Of a DNA stretch of 64,000 nucleotides, positions 31,340-42,364 are shown piece by piece. A program made the position numbers and the translations under genes. Below the pieces are notes generated by a model. That model saw only the letters and a list, made by a program, of their open reading frames with translations, was not told the origin of the DNA and made no database searches. The stretch comes from Incurvaria masculella (lineage: Eukaryota; Arthropoda; Insecta; Lepidoptera; Incurvariidae). Positions within the stretch are counted from its first letter, which is position 1; the number at the start of each line of letters is the position of its first letter. The stretch is taken from positions 4,526,001 to 4,590,000 of the forward strand of contig OX335657.1 in assembly GCA_946894095.1 (NCBI GenBank), in the 5' to 3' direction.

Positions 31340-33387
31340 CTGCAATGACACACAACTCGTCATGTCCTGTGAAATGTATGTACTCTTTCATGTTAAGTAT
31401 GTTCGTAGATTTTTTAACTAAACTGATATGTATGTAGAACCAGGGACCGAAAACTCGTTAAAATCGGTGGCACAACCGGGCGGGACTAACTCATTCAGGG
31501 GAACGGCACAAAACCGTGTTATCGCGCTCTGGGACCTTCTCTGTTTCAAAGAAAAAGGCAGGTTCCGTGATCAGCTACGTCTGATGACTAATTTTTTTTT
31601 AGATGTTTTTATTTTATCGTTGAGTAATCCAAACGTCCAAAGTTATTGCATAAAACGCGCGAATAATTCGGACCTTATAACTTAGAAACCAAACACAATT
31701 TCACAATGCCAACAGTCATCCACTTCGACAAAATAAAGCTATTTTAAATAAAATTTTGGATCCATGACAGATATATGGACATGATCTTCTTTCCACATTT
31801 GTATGGGGAGATGAGCAGGAAGGTCCACCTTAAATGTTTTGGATAAAACTCGTTTCATTAAAAAAATTAAGCTAAAAACCTCCAATCATTCTTACCGCGG
31901 AAATAACTGAAAACCTTCAGAACCTTTTTCTGACCTACTACCCTGTAAAACCTGGAAGCAACTGGGCTGTCAAGCAAGGATGCATTTAGTGTTAAGAACC
32001 GTTCATGGATACAGAATGCTCTGATCGCACATCTGTCATAATAAAGATGAGTCCATCACACCACATTTTCCGAGCAACTAGGTGCCATGCCGTGAGCTTA
32101 TTTTTATTCGGGCACAGCTACATTCAACTTTAAGAAAAACACAGATAATTTCTTATTGTTGCTTTGACTGTCTTTTATTGCTACCAGCCCCGGAGTGCTT
32201 AACCTTAGCTTCAGTTTTACATGGGTTCCGAATCATTAATTGACTGAAATTCACATTTACAATAGGCATGCACCCTTTTCTTTCTCTTTCTGAGTTGGAT
32301 AAGTGCATTTCGTTACGGATGCAAGTACAATACCGTTCAATGGTTTGGAAACCATGTAAAACTGTAGGTCCCCTTCCCCTACTAGGCGGTAGAGTTAAGC
32401 CCGCCCGGGTTGGTACCACCGCACTGGATGAAACTATGGTTGCAAATTTTCTGTGGCAAAAAAAACTGGCCAAGTGCGTGCGAGTCGGACTCGCCCACGA
32501 AGGGTTCCGTATCATCTTACAAGATTTAACACAAACAATCAGTTCTTGTTTGTATGGGGCCATTGTTTTTACCAATTTGTTGTTACGGCGGCAAAATAAA
32601 TACACACTCTGTGAAAAATTCAGCTGCCTACCTATTACGGTCTATGAGATACAGCCACAGACGGACGGATGGATGGACGGACAGCGGAGGCTTAGTAATA
32701 GGGTTCTGTTGGCACCCTTTGGGTACGGAACCCTAAAAAAAGGTGTACCTTCTCGGCCTGCAGGTCGATGACCTCTCGCTTCCGCCGCAGCACCTCCGCG
32801 TCCATCCCGCGCTCGAGCTCGGCCTTGTGCCGGCTCAGGTACGCCAGCTCCGTCTGCACCTGCACCCGCCGAGCGCGACACGTCAACAACCACGTTCACC
32901 GACCGACCAGGCCCCTTACCACGAACGCTGTCGAGTAAGCGCTATCGAGCAAGCGATGTCGTCTGTCAAAAATATTGTATGCGTTTGGCAGATGGTAACG
33001 ACAGCGCTTTTGATACCTGTTTTGACAGGCGATATCGCTTTCTCGATAGCGCGTTCTCGAAAGCCGTCGTAGTAGGGCTCCAGGAGCTCTACTGGAAATG
33101 GAGTGATCGTATCGAATGATAGTAAAATAGTAATTTCAAAAAATATCACTTGCATCAACAAAAAGGAGACAACACCTTGAGGTATTCCTGCGCGAGCTGC
33201 TTGTGCTCGTCGAAGATCTGCTTGGAGGCGGGGTCGGCGAGGTCCGGCGAGATGGGCCGCAGGTGCTCGTCCAGCATCTGGTGCATGGAGTCCAGGTCGG
33301 GGTCCGGCGCGGGCGCGGCCGGCGGCGCTCGGCTCTCCTCGCCGCCACCGCCGACGCCGCCCGACGACGACGACTGGCTGCTGTTGC
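31250..33387 (-). CDS. Tak1: C-terminal end of TAK1 (MAP3K7), three exons
   Basis: Minus strand, exons 33387-33176, 32859-32749 and 31339-31250, all GT-AG. They give 70, 37 and 29 residues plus stop. TAK1 is the MAP3K that relays IMD/TNF-type signals to JNK and NF-kB; its C-terminal coiled coil binds TAB2/3. The sequence matches that region: a Ser/Gly-rich linker, DEHLRPISPDLADP, then FDEHKQLAQEYLKVQTELA and a charged heptad-like stretch to LKQDLHLDEGW. The FEQH..AQEYMKVQTE pattern of human TAK1 is clearly recognisable. The linker exon opens in phase 1 and so needs an upstream exon. I found no kinase exon (no APE, HRDLK or DFG context) further right in the window. The gene is convergent with the GalNAc-transferase gene. 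Confidence 0.82.
31430..31840 (+). repeat. Interspersed repeat, copy 1 of pair
   Basis: A second copy in the same orientation at about 39570-40045 shares GGCGGGACTAACTCATTC, GACCTTCTCTGTTTCAAAG, TCTGATGACTAAT and GACCTTATAACTTAGAAAC. It lies in the last intron of the TAK1-like gene. No coding capacity seen. Confidence 0.65.
32265..32457 (+). repeat. Truncated SINE in TAK1-like intron
   Basis: Has the body words CTTTCTGAGTTGGATAAG, CTACTAGGCGGTAG and GGGTTGGTACCACCGCA and stops abruptly at about 32457, where the GGTTCCGTACC repeat begins. The second element probably inserted into or replaced the 3' half. A further SINE tail fragment is at about 32050-32095 (antisense). Confidence 0.65.
32458..32738 (+). 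repeat. GGTTCCGTACC interspersed repeat, plus orientation
   Basis: Starts ACTGGCCAAGTGCGTGCGAG, has AGGGTTCCGTATCATC and GGACGGATGGATGGACGGAC, and ends GGGTACGGAACCCTAAAAA. The end is only about 10 bp from the 5' splice site of the TAK1-like exon 32749-32859. Same family as 10600-10916 and 59151-59430. Confidence 0.75.
32749..32859 (-). CDS. Tak1: TAK1-like coiled-coil exon
   Basis: 37 codons in phase 0: VQTELAYLSRHKAELER, then a charged helix ending DLQAEK. Acceptor (minus) GGGTGCAG, donor AAG/GTACAC. Charged with regular Leu/Val/Ile spacing, consistent with the TAB2/3-binding helix. Confidence 0.85.
32910..33081. repeat. Short palindromic MITE in a TAK1-like intron
   Basis: About 172 bp with inverted ends (CCCTTACCACGAACGCTGTC against the inverse of CCGTCGTAGTAGGGC) and repeated CGCTATCGAG words. 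A half copy lies at 63806-63915. It fills more than half of the 316-bp intron between 32860 and 33175. Confidence 0.65.
33176..33387 (-). CDS. Tak1: TAK1-like linker and helix-start exon
   Basis: Two bases complete a codon, then 70 codons: a Ser/Gly/Pro/Ala-rich linker with SSSSGGVGGGGEE, then LDSMHQMLDEHLRPISPDL and SKQIFDEHKQLAQEYLK. Acceptor (minus) GTTGTTGCAG, donor AAG/GTGTTG. Very GC-rich, like the GalNAc-transferase exons. Confidence 0.82.
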
Positions 33388-33537
33388 CTGCAACAACGCG
33401 CTGCCCCGTCAGCCAGCTTCCCAGTTGATGGCCCCTCGCTCGGAACTCTCAAACGCTGGGATTCCAAGACTGGTACTTTACTCCGTCAGGAGAACAGATG
33501 TCGAAAGCACTCTTGACAGTATCAAAAAAGTATTTTG

Positions 33538-33747
33538 TGAATGTCCTGAGAACCGACTTTAGAGTATCTCAAAATCGACTTTGTCTATTTCCAGTTCCTT
33601 AGAATCGACTTTGTCAACTTTGAGTTCCTCTGAATAGACTGTGTCAATTGAGAGTTCCTTAGAATCGATTTTGTAAATTTCGGGTTCCTAGAATTCGACT
33701 TTCTCAAATTCGAATTCCTGGTACTCGAATTTGGGAAATTCGATTCT
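33538..33747. repeat. Degenerate 30-bp tandem repeat, six to seven units
   Basis: Units start at 33568, 33598, 33628, 33658, 33688 and 33718 (plus a weak one at 33538), each near CTTAGAATCGACTTTGTCAA with a TTTGAGTTC end. The unit is exactly ten codons. On the minus strand most units read as variants of ELKVDKVDSK, with a stop in the unit at 33688. It lies just upstream of the last TAK1-like exons. Confidence 0.75.
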
Positions 33748-35130
33748 CTAGACGTTCTGAAAAATACATTTATAATAGTATCAAGAGTGCTTTTAAAAAC
33801 TCTCGAGACTGATTAACTTACGAGGAAGTCTTTGAATCTCAGCATAAGAACGACATCTCGTTCCTTTGAACAATAACTGTGTAAAACTGTTAAGAACCCT
33901 CGAGGCACACAGCACAATTCCAAAACGCACAATCGAACTTCAATCATAACTTCCTGATTTCTTTTTGCACCCTCAACATTAACCCCTTCAAAGATTATGA
34001 TGTCTAAAGCCGCCTGCCTAATATCTTCTATATCAAAGAATTGAGAACTTCATATTCATTTTTGAGTATTGTTTGAACAATACTCACGAAATGCCGAGCT
34101 AAGGAAGTCTATCTTGTGAATTATATCTGAACATGTTTAATTCAAAGGCAGACCGTGAGCACATCATAAAGCACCTATCTTTTTTAAAACATTTTGGAAG
34201 TGCTATCAATGGACAACGCTGCTGTCCTACGCTATTAACTACATCCGCCATATGAGTAGATCATAATATAAATTTTGCTAACATTTGAGATGAATTGTGA
34301 GCATTAATAATATTAGAAAGTCCAGCGTAAATGAAATGACAAAATTATGCAATATGGAAATGTTAATGGCATACAATTTAGAAAGAGCACAATTGTTATT
34401 GCCCCTTAGATGTACAAACATTGTTCTAGGTGAAACATTGTAGCTAAAATCTTTCAAGATACACCCCACACAAGAAAGCGTCTGCAAGACCGTCTATCCA
34501 TCGTCGGGAGACAGATGGCGACTCAGTGACTCATGCCTGGATCGTAACCTCGACTAGATTCCCACATTTTTTTCGAGGAAAGTATTAAAATTCTGCGCCG
34601 AATTTGTTGAAGATCTTATTGATCTTCAATTTTGGGACACTGATGAAAACCTCAAATTAATTCTGCCATCATTTATCAATATTCACACTGGCTCTCTTCG
34701 TAAACGCAGCAACAATGAACAGAAACCCTTTTTCTTATTTAATTATTTTTATTTAATTAATTATATATATTCAGACCAGTCAATGGTTTCTTGAGGTGTC
34801 CATCTGAAAAATACGTGTCCTAGAGCATGAGGGTCACTTGCACGATCTAAGTCTAGAGTGGTCCAGAGTTTAGTGTTGGCTTTGCACGCTGGACGCGACG
34901 CGAATACGTCAGCTTGTGTAATAAGTGCGTATTTGAGTAGCCACACTTGGCGGATCGTATTTAGGTTAGAGTGCGCAGATCATCGCCTCGCCACCATCTG
35001 GCGTCGTCCGACTGCTCAGCTTTGTTTACGTTCCTTCCTTATTTATATCGCAAACCTCGCACCAGCCCCGCCGTCCACGGGCGTCGCTGGGAAATTTAGG
35101 TCCGGGCACATCTTCGTTTGATCATCGGAA
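33748..35130. other. AT-rich stretch without supported gene
   Basis: No exon, RNA gene or known repeat recognised. A minus-strand frame of 61 codons at 34761-34946 has mixed composition but no recognised domain. Confidence 0.4.
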
Positions 35131-35149
35131 GGTATTGACGCACAGGACG

Positions 35150-35800
35150 CTGACGCGGACGCCAGAGGGTGGAGGGACGACCTCGTGATGTAACGACAGC
35201 GGCTTCCGGAAGCGAGGCGCTCTCACTCACTGTAGAATATCCAACTACAGCTGACTGTGTCCCTGATGGTTGTGACGATACTGGCGCCGGGGACGTCACA
35301 CATTCTGACGCGGCGGGGTCGCGGCGGCGGCGCGGGGCGCGGGGGCATCGCCTGGCGGGCGGCGGGGGCGCGACGCGTCCTCTCGCGGAGACAGTGCGCC
35401 GAGCACTGCTGCACGGCGGCGGCGGCGCGGGCGGCGCGGCGCGGCTTCCCCATCCCCCGCCCGCCCGAAATACCCGCGCCGGAGTCGCCGCGGGCGGGAC
35501 GGCGCGCGGCGACGGCAGCGCCGGGGCAGTGCAACAAACAAACCGCCGACTATTCGCGGTGCGATGACTCATGGACGTCAGGCCGGGCTAAATGCGGACG
35601 CGCGCACGCACCGCCGCCGCCGTGCCGATGGAGTGGCGGCCGCAGCCGCCCTTCGCGAGATGTTCTGCCGCGCGGCGGCGGCGGAGGGCGGTTCTGCAGC
35701 GCGAGGGCGGCGGGGTCAGCGAACTGCCGCCGCTCCCGCGCTGCACCCGGCACGCCACCGACATCGCTGTTTACATAATGCGTCCGATTCCGGAGCGCGC
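35150..35800. promoter_or_regulatory. CpG-rich island, possible promoter
   Basis: About 650 bp that is strongly GC- and CpG-rich (many GCGGCGGCG runs) in an AT-rich neighbourhood. Several frames on both strands are open for 100-170 codons, as expected from GC-rich sequence with few stops, and none looks like a known protein. It may be a promoter and 5' exon of an unseen transcript in either direction. Confidence 0.35.
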
Positions 35801-36609
35801 ATTAACGCGGAAGACCGCTGCGAAACAGCAACCAAAAAACCGAACTAATCGAATGCAACCGAAGTATTCCACGTCTTCACACTCGCGGGAAACGAGACGA
35901 ACCGATAAAGACGACTCCAGACCGACAGACCGACTAAAACGGGGGGAAAACGAACGAGAATTCGCTTTCGTAGAAAAAACCCGCGCTCATTCCGGTCAGC
36001 GACAGCCCCGAAATATCTTCCGCACCTCGCCGGCGCCGTTTCTGCAGGCCAATCAATGAAAGTTCGCCGACTCACTAATGGCGTGCTCCAAAAACAATTA
36101 CGTTCCTCAGACAAATCCATTCATTTACGAGCGACAGTGCGACTAACCAGCCTCCGAAGTGCAGTGGGCAGTGGAGCTAATGTAGCAAACGTAAATCTAA
36201 ATAAAATTAAAACTTTCCCTGAAGGCCTGCCACAAAGTTATTACAAGTATGTAGATGTTAAAGGTGTTAAATGTGAAAATGGAAAAAATACGCGTTCCAA
36301 GGTTCGGTTAGCAACCACATTCCGAAGACCCATTAAACATCAATAATGGAAATAAATTCCTTAAGGTTAAAAAAATATTCATATTTTGCTATTTAGCTCT
36401 TGGAAGATCCTCAAAATGGCGGAGCCATTTCGAAAAACGTTAAAAAAATTAACAAAACTTTTGTTTTGTGACAAGACCTAAAGTGCATACTTAATGCAGT
36501 GAGAGAAATAATAGTATTTTGTTTTAAGGTGCGCTATAATTCAGTTTTAAGGATCAGTTAGCGACGACATTACGAATACCCATTAAACTTCATTAATGGA
36601 AATAAATCC
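35801..36609. other. Flank of the CpG island
   Basis: GC falls to the right. A block of about 70 bp at 36297-36367 (ACCCATTAAACATCAATAATGG) recurs at 36540-36612, next to the TTAA MITE. No gene supported. Confidence 0.4.
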
Positions 36610-36985
36610 TTAAGGTCGGCCCGTAAGCACCTGAAAATTTCGCCTCCCATACAAACGTAGTTTACTAATCATTTGAAAACCAGTGTTCCAACTTACTTGA
36701 TATTTGGTGTCTAATATTAGGCTACAAATATCTGTGTCTGCATGCCTTTGTTTTTTCGGTAAATGTATTCTGGGTCAAACCATAGAGAAAACAAAATTCG
36801 TATGAAGATTTTCTTTTTGCTTTCATTTCATTCGGTTTGGATTTTTCAAAAAAACAAAAGCATGCAGACACAGATATTTGTTACCTGATATTAAATATTA
36901 AATATCAATTTTATTGGAATAGCGGTTTCCAAATTATTAGTAAACTACGTTTGTATGGGGAGCATAGCTTACGGGCCGTTCTGAA
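36610..36985. repeat. Palindromic MITE with TTAA end, copy 2
   Basis: Very close to 23695-24070 in sequence and length. The left TTAA is intact; the right one has become TGAA. The 66-codon frame at 36837-37037 is a product of this element. A decayed half copy may lie at about 58130-58315. Confidence 0.7.
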
Positions 36986-39569
36986 ACGACTAGATTCAAA
37001 GGCCGATTCATATATTGACTACACAAGACTCTACTAGATAACGTCGACAAAATTTTTACCGGCACAAAAATAAACGAAAGTGAATTTCTTAAAAAAATAT
37101 TTGTGTCGGCCAAAATCTGTTTTCGAAAATTATAGGTCAAAATCTGTTTACGACCTTCCATCTTACAAGTCTAATGATAGGAAGTGAGTTGCGATTGCAC
37201 AGCAATGCGGTCACGTGTTGATAAGTATGACAAGAGGTGTAATGCGCGGGTAGCAAGACAAAAATAAAACATGTGTGATGCCAATCGCACACCGAACAAT
37301 AGTAGTGTACACACCGACAGTAACGTATTGACCTTCTCCACGATCAATGCAATCTCAACTTAGACATTGCATCTACACACCGAAAATGCTAAATGTGCAC
37401 TCGGTGTACACTCAAGTATTTCAGAGGCGAGAAACCTACAGTTCAAAGTAGTATTCATAATAAAGTGAAACCACAGACTTGGTCGTGCTGCAGAAAGAAA
37501 AATTAAACAGTGTAGAGCTATAAAAGTATATGATGGAGGGAAGGAAATTGAAGACGAAGACGGAACAAAGAAATGGGAGCAGCGCGCCAAAACAATGAAT
37601 CATTCAGCGGACTGTATGTCAGAATGTATGTCTATAAATAATTTGGCGTCTACGAACTACCATACGCAGCACGAATCGATGTTTGCATGTTAGGTTGCTG
37701 CAACATCACTCAAAACAGAAGGAAAACTTATTTTATCGTTCCTAAATGATTTGTCCTCAAGACGTCTGGAACTTTCGTTAACACGATGAATTGCAAATTG
37801 CAACCACCAATAAAACTCGACCATAATCAATTATTTTAGAAATGTTTGCTTTCTTAGGTATGGGTGACGTTAGGTGACCACATTGCAATCTCATTTTGCT
37901 GCCTCTCGGATGAAACAATAATGAAGCGAACTCTTCTTCCCTGAAACGTGACAGTTTGACGAATTTCTGACGCGATTCGCGAAATCGTTTTGCGATTTCG
38001 TAGATCAATTATGTCTGACACTTTAATAGCCGACAGGTCACCTTCATAGATATTTGTTCGGTGCTTAAAATGTTATAAATCTTCGTGGACAGCTTAGCGC
38101 GCTGCGAGCGCTAGGAATCCCGACGGGGCAGCGTTGCAGCAATTAAGGCCCCCCACACAGGTGTTCTAATTGAACTCGCGCGAAATTTCTGCTAATTTCG
38201 CTCCGCGTGGGGGAACATTTAGAGCGTACAGCGTATCGACACCAACGTGTCAACGCGATACGTCCACGAGTGGCCCTTAGCTGTATCGACAGCCGCCACG
38301 GTAGCAGTGCCAAATGGTACCGTCTAAATAGCTCATTATTTCCAACAGGATAATGATCCAATGCCAGCCGGGAAGGTCACAATTAAGGTAAGGGGCGGCT
38401 TAGCTTAACATTGGACATCAGTGCATATTGTTTCAGTTCCTATTGTTTAAATGTCCAGGTATCGATACCGAAGGATCCAAGAGGTCTAATCATAAAAGAT
38501 AAAGTTGCCGTGCATTTTCTTAACTGGTGAGATTGGATCAGTGCATATACTCTTGAATCTGCGGTGAGCCGCTAGCGAAATGCCATCCGCTGCATAGAAA
38601 ACGTATTTTTTTTTCTACATAGAGTTTGACAGCTTCTCACGCGAGATCTTCTCGTGTTCGCTTCCTGGGTAGACCCCTGGCTTTGCTCAGTTTTAAGCTA
38701 CACGAAGTTGCAGGTTCCCAGTTCACAGGATGACAACCCTACGGTCACAGTCCGTAGGGTTGCCATCAAGAATAGCTAGCTTTACAGAGTTTGGCGTTTC
38801 TAGGCAGCAATTTTCAAGGTCGTTCGTACAAATATATCCGAGTCAAACAGAACAGTTGGAATATTTCTCTCTTGGCACAAACCTTGTCCCAGTCTAGATG
38901 GCCGATGCGGATTTTGATTGCGGTACAGTCTCTAACTCATTTCTACGTTGACCTAAGAATGCACTTCTACTTTACACAGGCGGCTGGGTTCGACACACAG
39001 GGTGTGCATTTGTTTATTTATGACTACCTGGATTTTCCCGTTATTTTGGACGAACTTATTTAGAATTCCATAGGAACCTAAACTTTTTTCGGGATAAACA
39101 GTACCCTATGTGTAATAAACTATCTACGTGCCAAATTTCATTCGAATACTTTCAGGCGTTTTGGAATGATTGAGTAACAAATATACAAACTTTCACACAT
39201 ATAAAATGTAGTACGATCCGAGATTTAAATGACTATTTTCATTGAGGATGCGGGTTACTTCATAGTTAATAACCCATGTCAATCGATAGACCCCTTTCTC
39301 TACTCAAAAGGTGGTAGGGTTGATCCCGCCGGGTTCGTTACATCGCATTGAATGAAATATAATATTAACCGGGTTTAATTTCAGTTCAACGTAGTTGTCA
39401 AGTTCCTGCTGCACGGCATTTAGTACCTCCAAGAGTTGGGTTTAATTAGTCAATGTTATGAAAGTCCCGGATCACGGGTTCATTCCACTGTCCACTTTAT
39501 TCCTATGAGAACCGACCATTCCTGTACATTCTTCATTCATAGGTTCCCCAAAAAAAGGTAGAAAACCCA
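36986..39569. other. Unassigned stretch with small palindromes
   Basis: No gene. At 38728-38757 there is a hairpin, CAACCCTACGG with its inverse CCGTAGGGTTG. Around 38140-38280 short inverted words (GATACG, TGTCGATAC) suggest an old MITE. A decayed SINE runs about 39275-39430 (GGTGGTAGGGTTGATCCCGCC, CAGTTCAACGTAG). Confidence 0.4.
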
Positions 39570-40045
39570 TGGGGGCGTCAGATTTAAACTTGATCTTAAG
39601 GTGGCCCAACCCGGCGGGACTAACTCATTCGCGGGCACGATACACAACCGTGCTGTTGCGCTCTAGGACCTTCTCTGTTTCAAAGAAAAAGACAGGCTCC
39701 ATGATCAGGAAGATGCAACATGTCCACAAAAAAGACAATGTGCATAGTGTATGATTTGGTAAGATTTACTAAATTTTTAATTACAAAACGACTTATAGCT
39801 AAAAGTAAACCACGACCGCTGTAGTAAAAATCTAACAAAAACCAAATAGATTATAAATCTTCATTAAATAAGCTATGTCTGATGACTAATCTTTTTAAGA
39901 TGTTCTTACTTTATCATTGCGTAATCCACCTACAAAGTTATTGTATAAAACCCGCGAAAAATTCGAACTTTCGGACCTTATAACTTAGAAACCAAATGGG
40001 CGTGATCTTCTTTGCCCGTTTGTATGCGGGATGGGCTACCTTAAG
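39570..40045 (+). repeat. Interspersed repeat, copy 2 of pair
   Basis: Partner of 31430-31840, with an extra insert of about 120 bp at 39720-39850. Ends in a TTTGTATGCGGGATGGGCTA block comparable to TTTGTATGGGGAGATGAGCA in copy 1. Confidence 0.6.
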
Positions 40046-40379
40046 GGCCTAGGCCCTCGGAATGGGGAAGTTGATGTTGAAACAGCGACACACAACGTGA
40101 GGCGAGACGGCGGTGTTGGGGACAGCACCGCGGAAGGCGAGACGGCTGAAGGCGTTAACGAGCGAGCCGAGGCGTCGATAAGATGCGTGACAGCAGCGAC
40201 GAGAGCTCCTTCCGGCGAGCCGCCGACACCACGACACTGACAGTGTCCCATTTTGGAGACAAGAACTTGCGTGGGTGAAGCATTTTGATGAGCATATTTC
40301 GCACAGGTTCTCTTTGGGTTCCGCAATGGCTGGAGTTTTTGTTTATGTTAAGCGCGGCATGTGGCGCCTCATAAAAAAG

Positions 40380-40520
40380 GCGCCCGACGGCGCCCATGGG
40401 CTACCGGACTTTCATAGGGGCTGCGAAAACCATGCCCGCCGGCCAGGTGCTTCTTCACAGGATGTTTAAAGGACCCAGGGACTTTGAGGGAAAAACTTCG
40501 GCAGGGAGTCATCTCTGGTT
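40380..40520 (-). pseudogene. LINE reverse-transcriptase C-terminus relic
   Basis: Antisense to words shared with 49290-49390 (GGCCAGGTGCTTCTTCACA, AGGATGTTTAAAGGA.CCC, TCGGCAGGGAGTC). In the better copy these encode the LPAEILPPRYNLGSFKHDV end of a CR1/Jockey-type LINE. Only a short, damaged piece is left here. Confidence 0.5.
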
Positions 40521-40954
40521 AAGGATAGTGTTAGTGTTCTTTCTTCTTTTGTCAGTATAATTGTTAGCAATAACGTTAACCATAACCAGATATGGTGTAC
40601 TCCAGCCCAAGTGTTGTAGAAACGCTAACGGTCAACCGGTGTACAATAAGGTAACTTGTTTTGAATATTTGAGTCTAATTCTTTCTATACGTTTCGCCTA
40701 TCTTTGACTTAAGTTTATTTCTACTATTGCTATCTATCTGTACAAAACGGCTCTTACTTTTAGCCGGATGTTTTAGGCTAGATTAAAATCCATCAGACAG
40801 ACATGACGTCAGTGTTCTGCTTCAAGACTCGATGTTCGCACACGTGCCAAGGTGAAAAGTAAAGACATGCATGCAAGGGAAGTAGTGCAGTTGGACCACA
40901 AAGCTATGTAGTTAGCTGTCTCGGACGCATTTTTATGGAACAGGACAGTTTTAC

Positions 40955-41260
40955 CCACTGTCATGATATTAGCTCAAAACACCGCATTCACAAAGCAACT
41001 TTCCTTACATTGCACGGCTAAATTGAACTGGTTGGAAGGCATGGGGCAATTTTAATTGCCGTTTTGACAAATTTAATTCAATGCGACGGGCGGGCTTCAC
41101 CCTAATACCACCTAGATGTAGTAAGTCGTCGTTTTACGTGGAATAAGAATCGCGGCCAGCCTCGTCGCTTGGACGGTAACAATCTCTTTGACGGTCGCTA
41201 ATCCAGAACTCCACCGTGCCCAGTATTACTAACCTCGATGATGGAACACCGATATGTCGA
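40955..41260 (-). repeat. 5S-headed SINE, minus orientation
   Basis: Minus strand. The common SINE tail and body (antisense ATATTAGCTCAA, TTACATTGCACGGCTA, GGCGGGCTTCACCCTAATACC) run to about 41130. A decayed 5S-rRNA-like head follows (41145-41250: GCGGCCAGCCTCG, CACCGTGCCCAGTATTACTAACC). Confidence 0.55.
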
Positions 41261-42364
41261 GCTACCCTGCTACCGAGGTTATCATACATACCATTGCAAT
41301 CACGATAGAGTATGTTTCTTAAATGATGCACATCTAAAGATGTGCATAATTTGCGCACAATCGCAATTTTGTTAAAAAACCATGTACCAAGATACCCGAG
41401 TGACGTGTGGCCAAATATCAGAAAAAAAGTTACATTGGGGCCCGCAGCTGCATTGGCCATCAACCGGCCTCAAAGACTGCCTGTAAAGGTATTGTTAAGG
41501 AGCTTTTCAACGATGCGCAGTAGCTTCCTGTACCAGTAGCGCGTTAGTGGAACTAAGTAATTCGACGTGATTAGACTGGCACTAGGCGCGAGTCGTTTAG
41601 GTGGCGGTTTGGAGGCGCGGAGGCGGGTTGCATGGATGTCGAAACTTTATTGGTCTAAGAGTTTTTTTTATGTGTGTTTACTAGTATGTGCAGTGCAAGC
41701 GGGGCGCACTTGGGCAAGGACCGAGACGCGCGTCACTCCTTCTTTATTGTGACAAGTGACAGGCGCACCCAGCTTTCCCCGCGCATTTACGCGCTCCGTC
41801 CCGCTCGACTCACGCATGCGCGAGCTACTGCCCGTCTCACCCGCCTCCAATCTAGCGCGCGTGCGCACTTGGGCCAGTCCATTCACGTTGAAACGCTTCG
41901 TGCCACTGGCACGGCAAGCCACTGCGCATAGTGTAGATTCTCCATTATATTCGTGGACCTGATAGATAGCCCACTTGGCGGCGATGCGGCAAGCATTACT
42001 CATGCAACCGCAGCTGTCCGTTGCAATCACAACTGATTTTGATCCGAACGTCCGAGCGTATTTAGACAGATGTCACCGCCGACTGCAATATCATAAGTTC
42101 AACAATGATATTTATAACGGGTCGGGTGGAATCTGATTTGGCAGACGAGATCGCTTTCCACCGCGCCAATCGACTTGCGGCACGACCTGTCTTATGCAAT
42201 GTCATGCCAGGCAGACCTGACGGTAGTATTGAGCTTCGGAGGCAGTTTTTAATTTGTTTTTTAGTGTCCGGGCATTATAAGAAGAGTTTAGACACTAAAT
42301 TGTTGCATGGAAGAGGTATATCGAATCCTTTTCAAATCTCTTAATTTACGATTTTCAAGATATA
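41261..42364. other. Stretch left of the mariner
   Basis: GC-rich around 41575-41960, but no recognised protein in any frame; no repeat match noticed inside the window. Confidence 0.4.

Noticed and set aside
34761..34946. 61-codon minus-strand frame as an upstream TAK1 exon
   Set aside because: No kinase or linker similarity, and no fitting phase-1 donor was seen to join the acceptor at 33388.
35223..36059. Long frames of 100-170 codons on both strands
   Set aside because: Overlapping frames in a CpG island are expected from few stop codons; composition is Ala/Arg/Gly/Pro-rich with no domain.
40036..40326. 96-codon minus-strand Ser/Pro-rich frame
   Set aside because: Lies between repeat relics with no domain that I recognise; probably part of an unnamed repeat.
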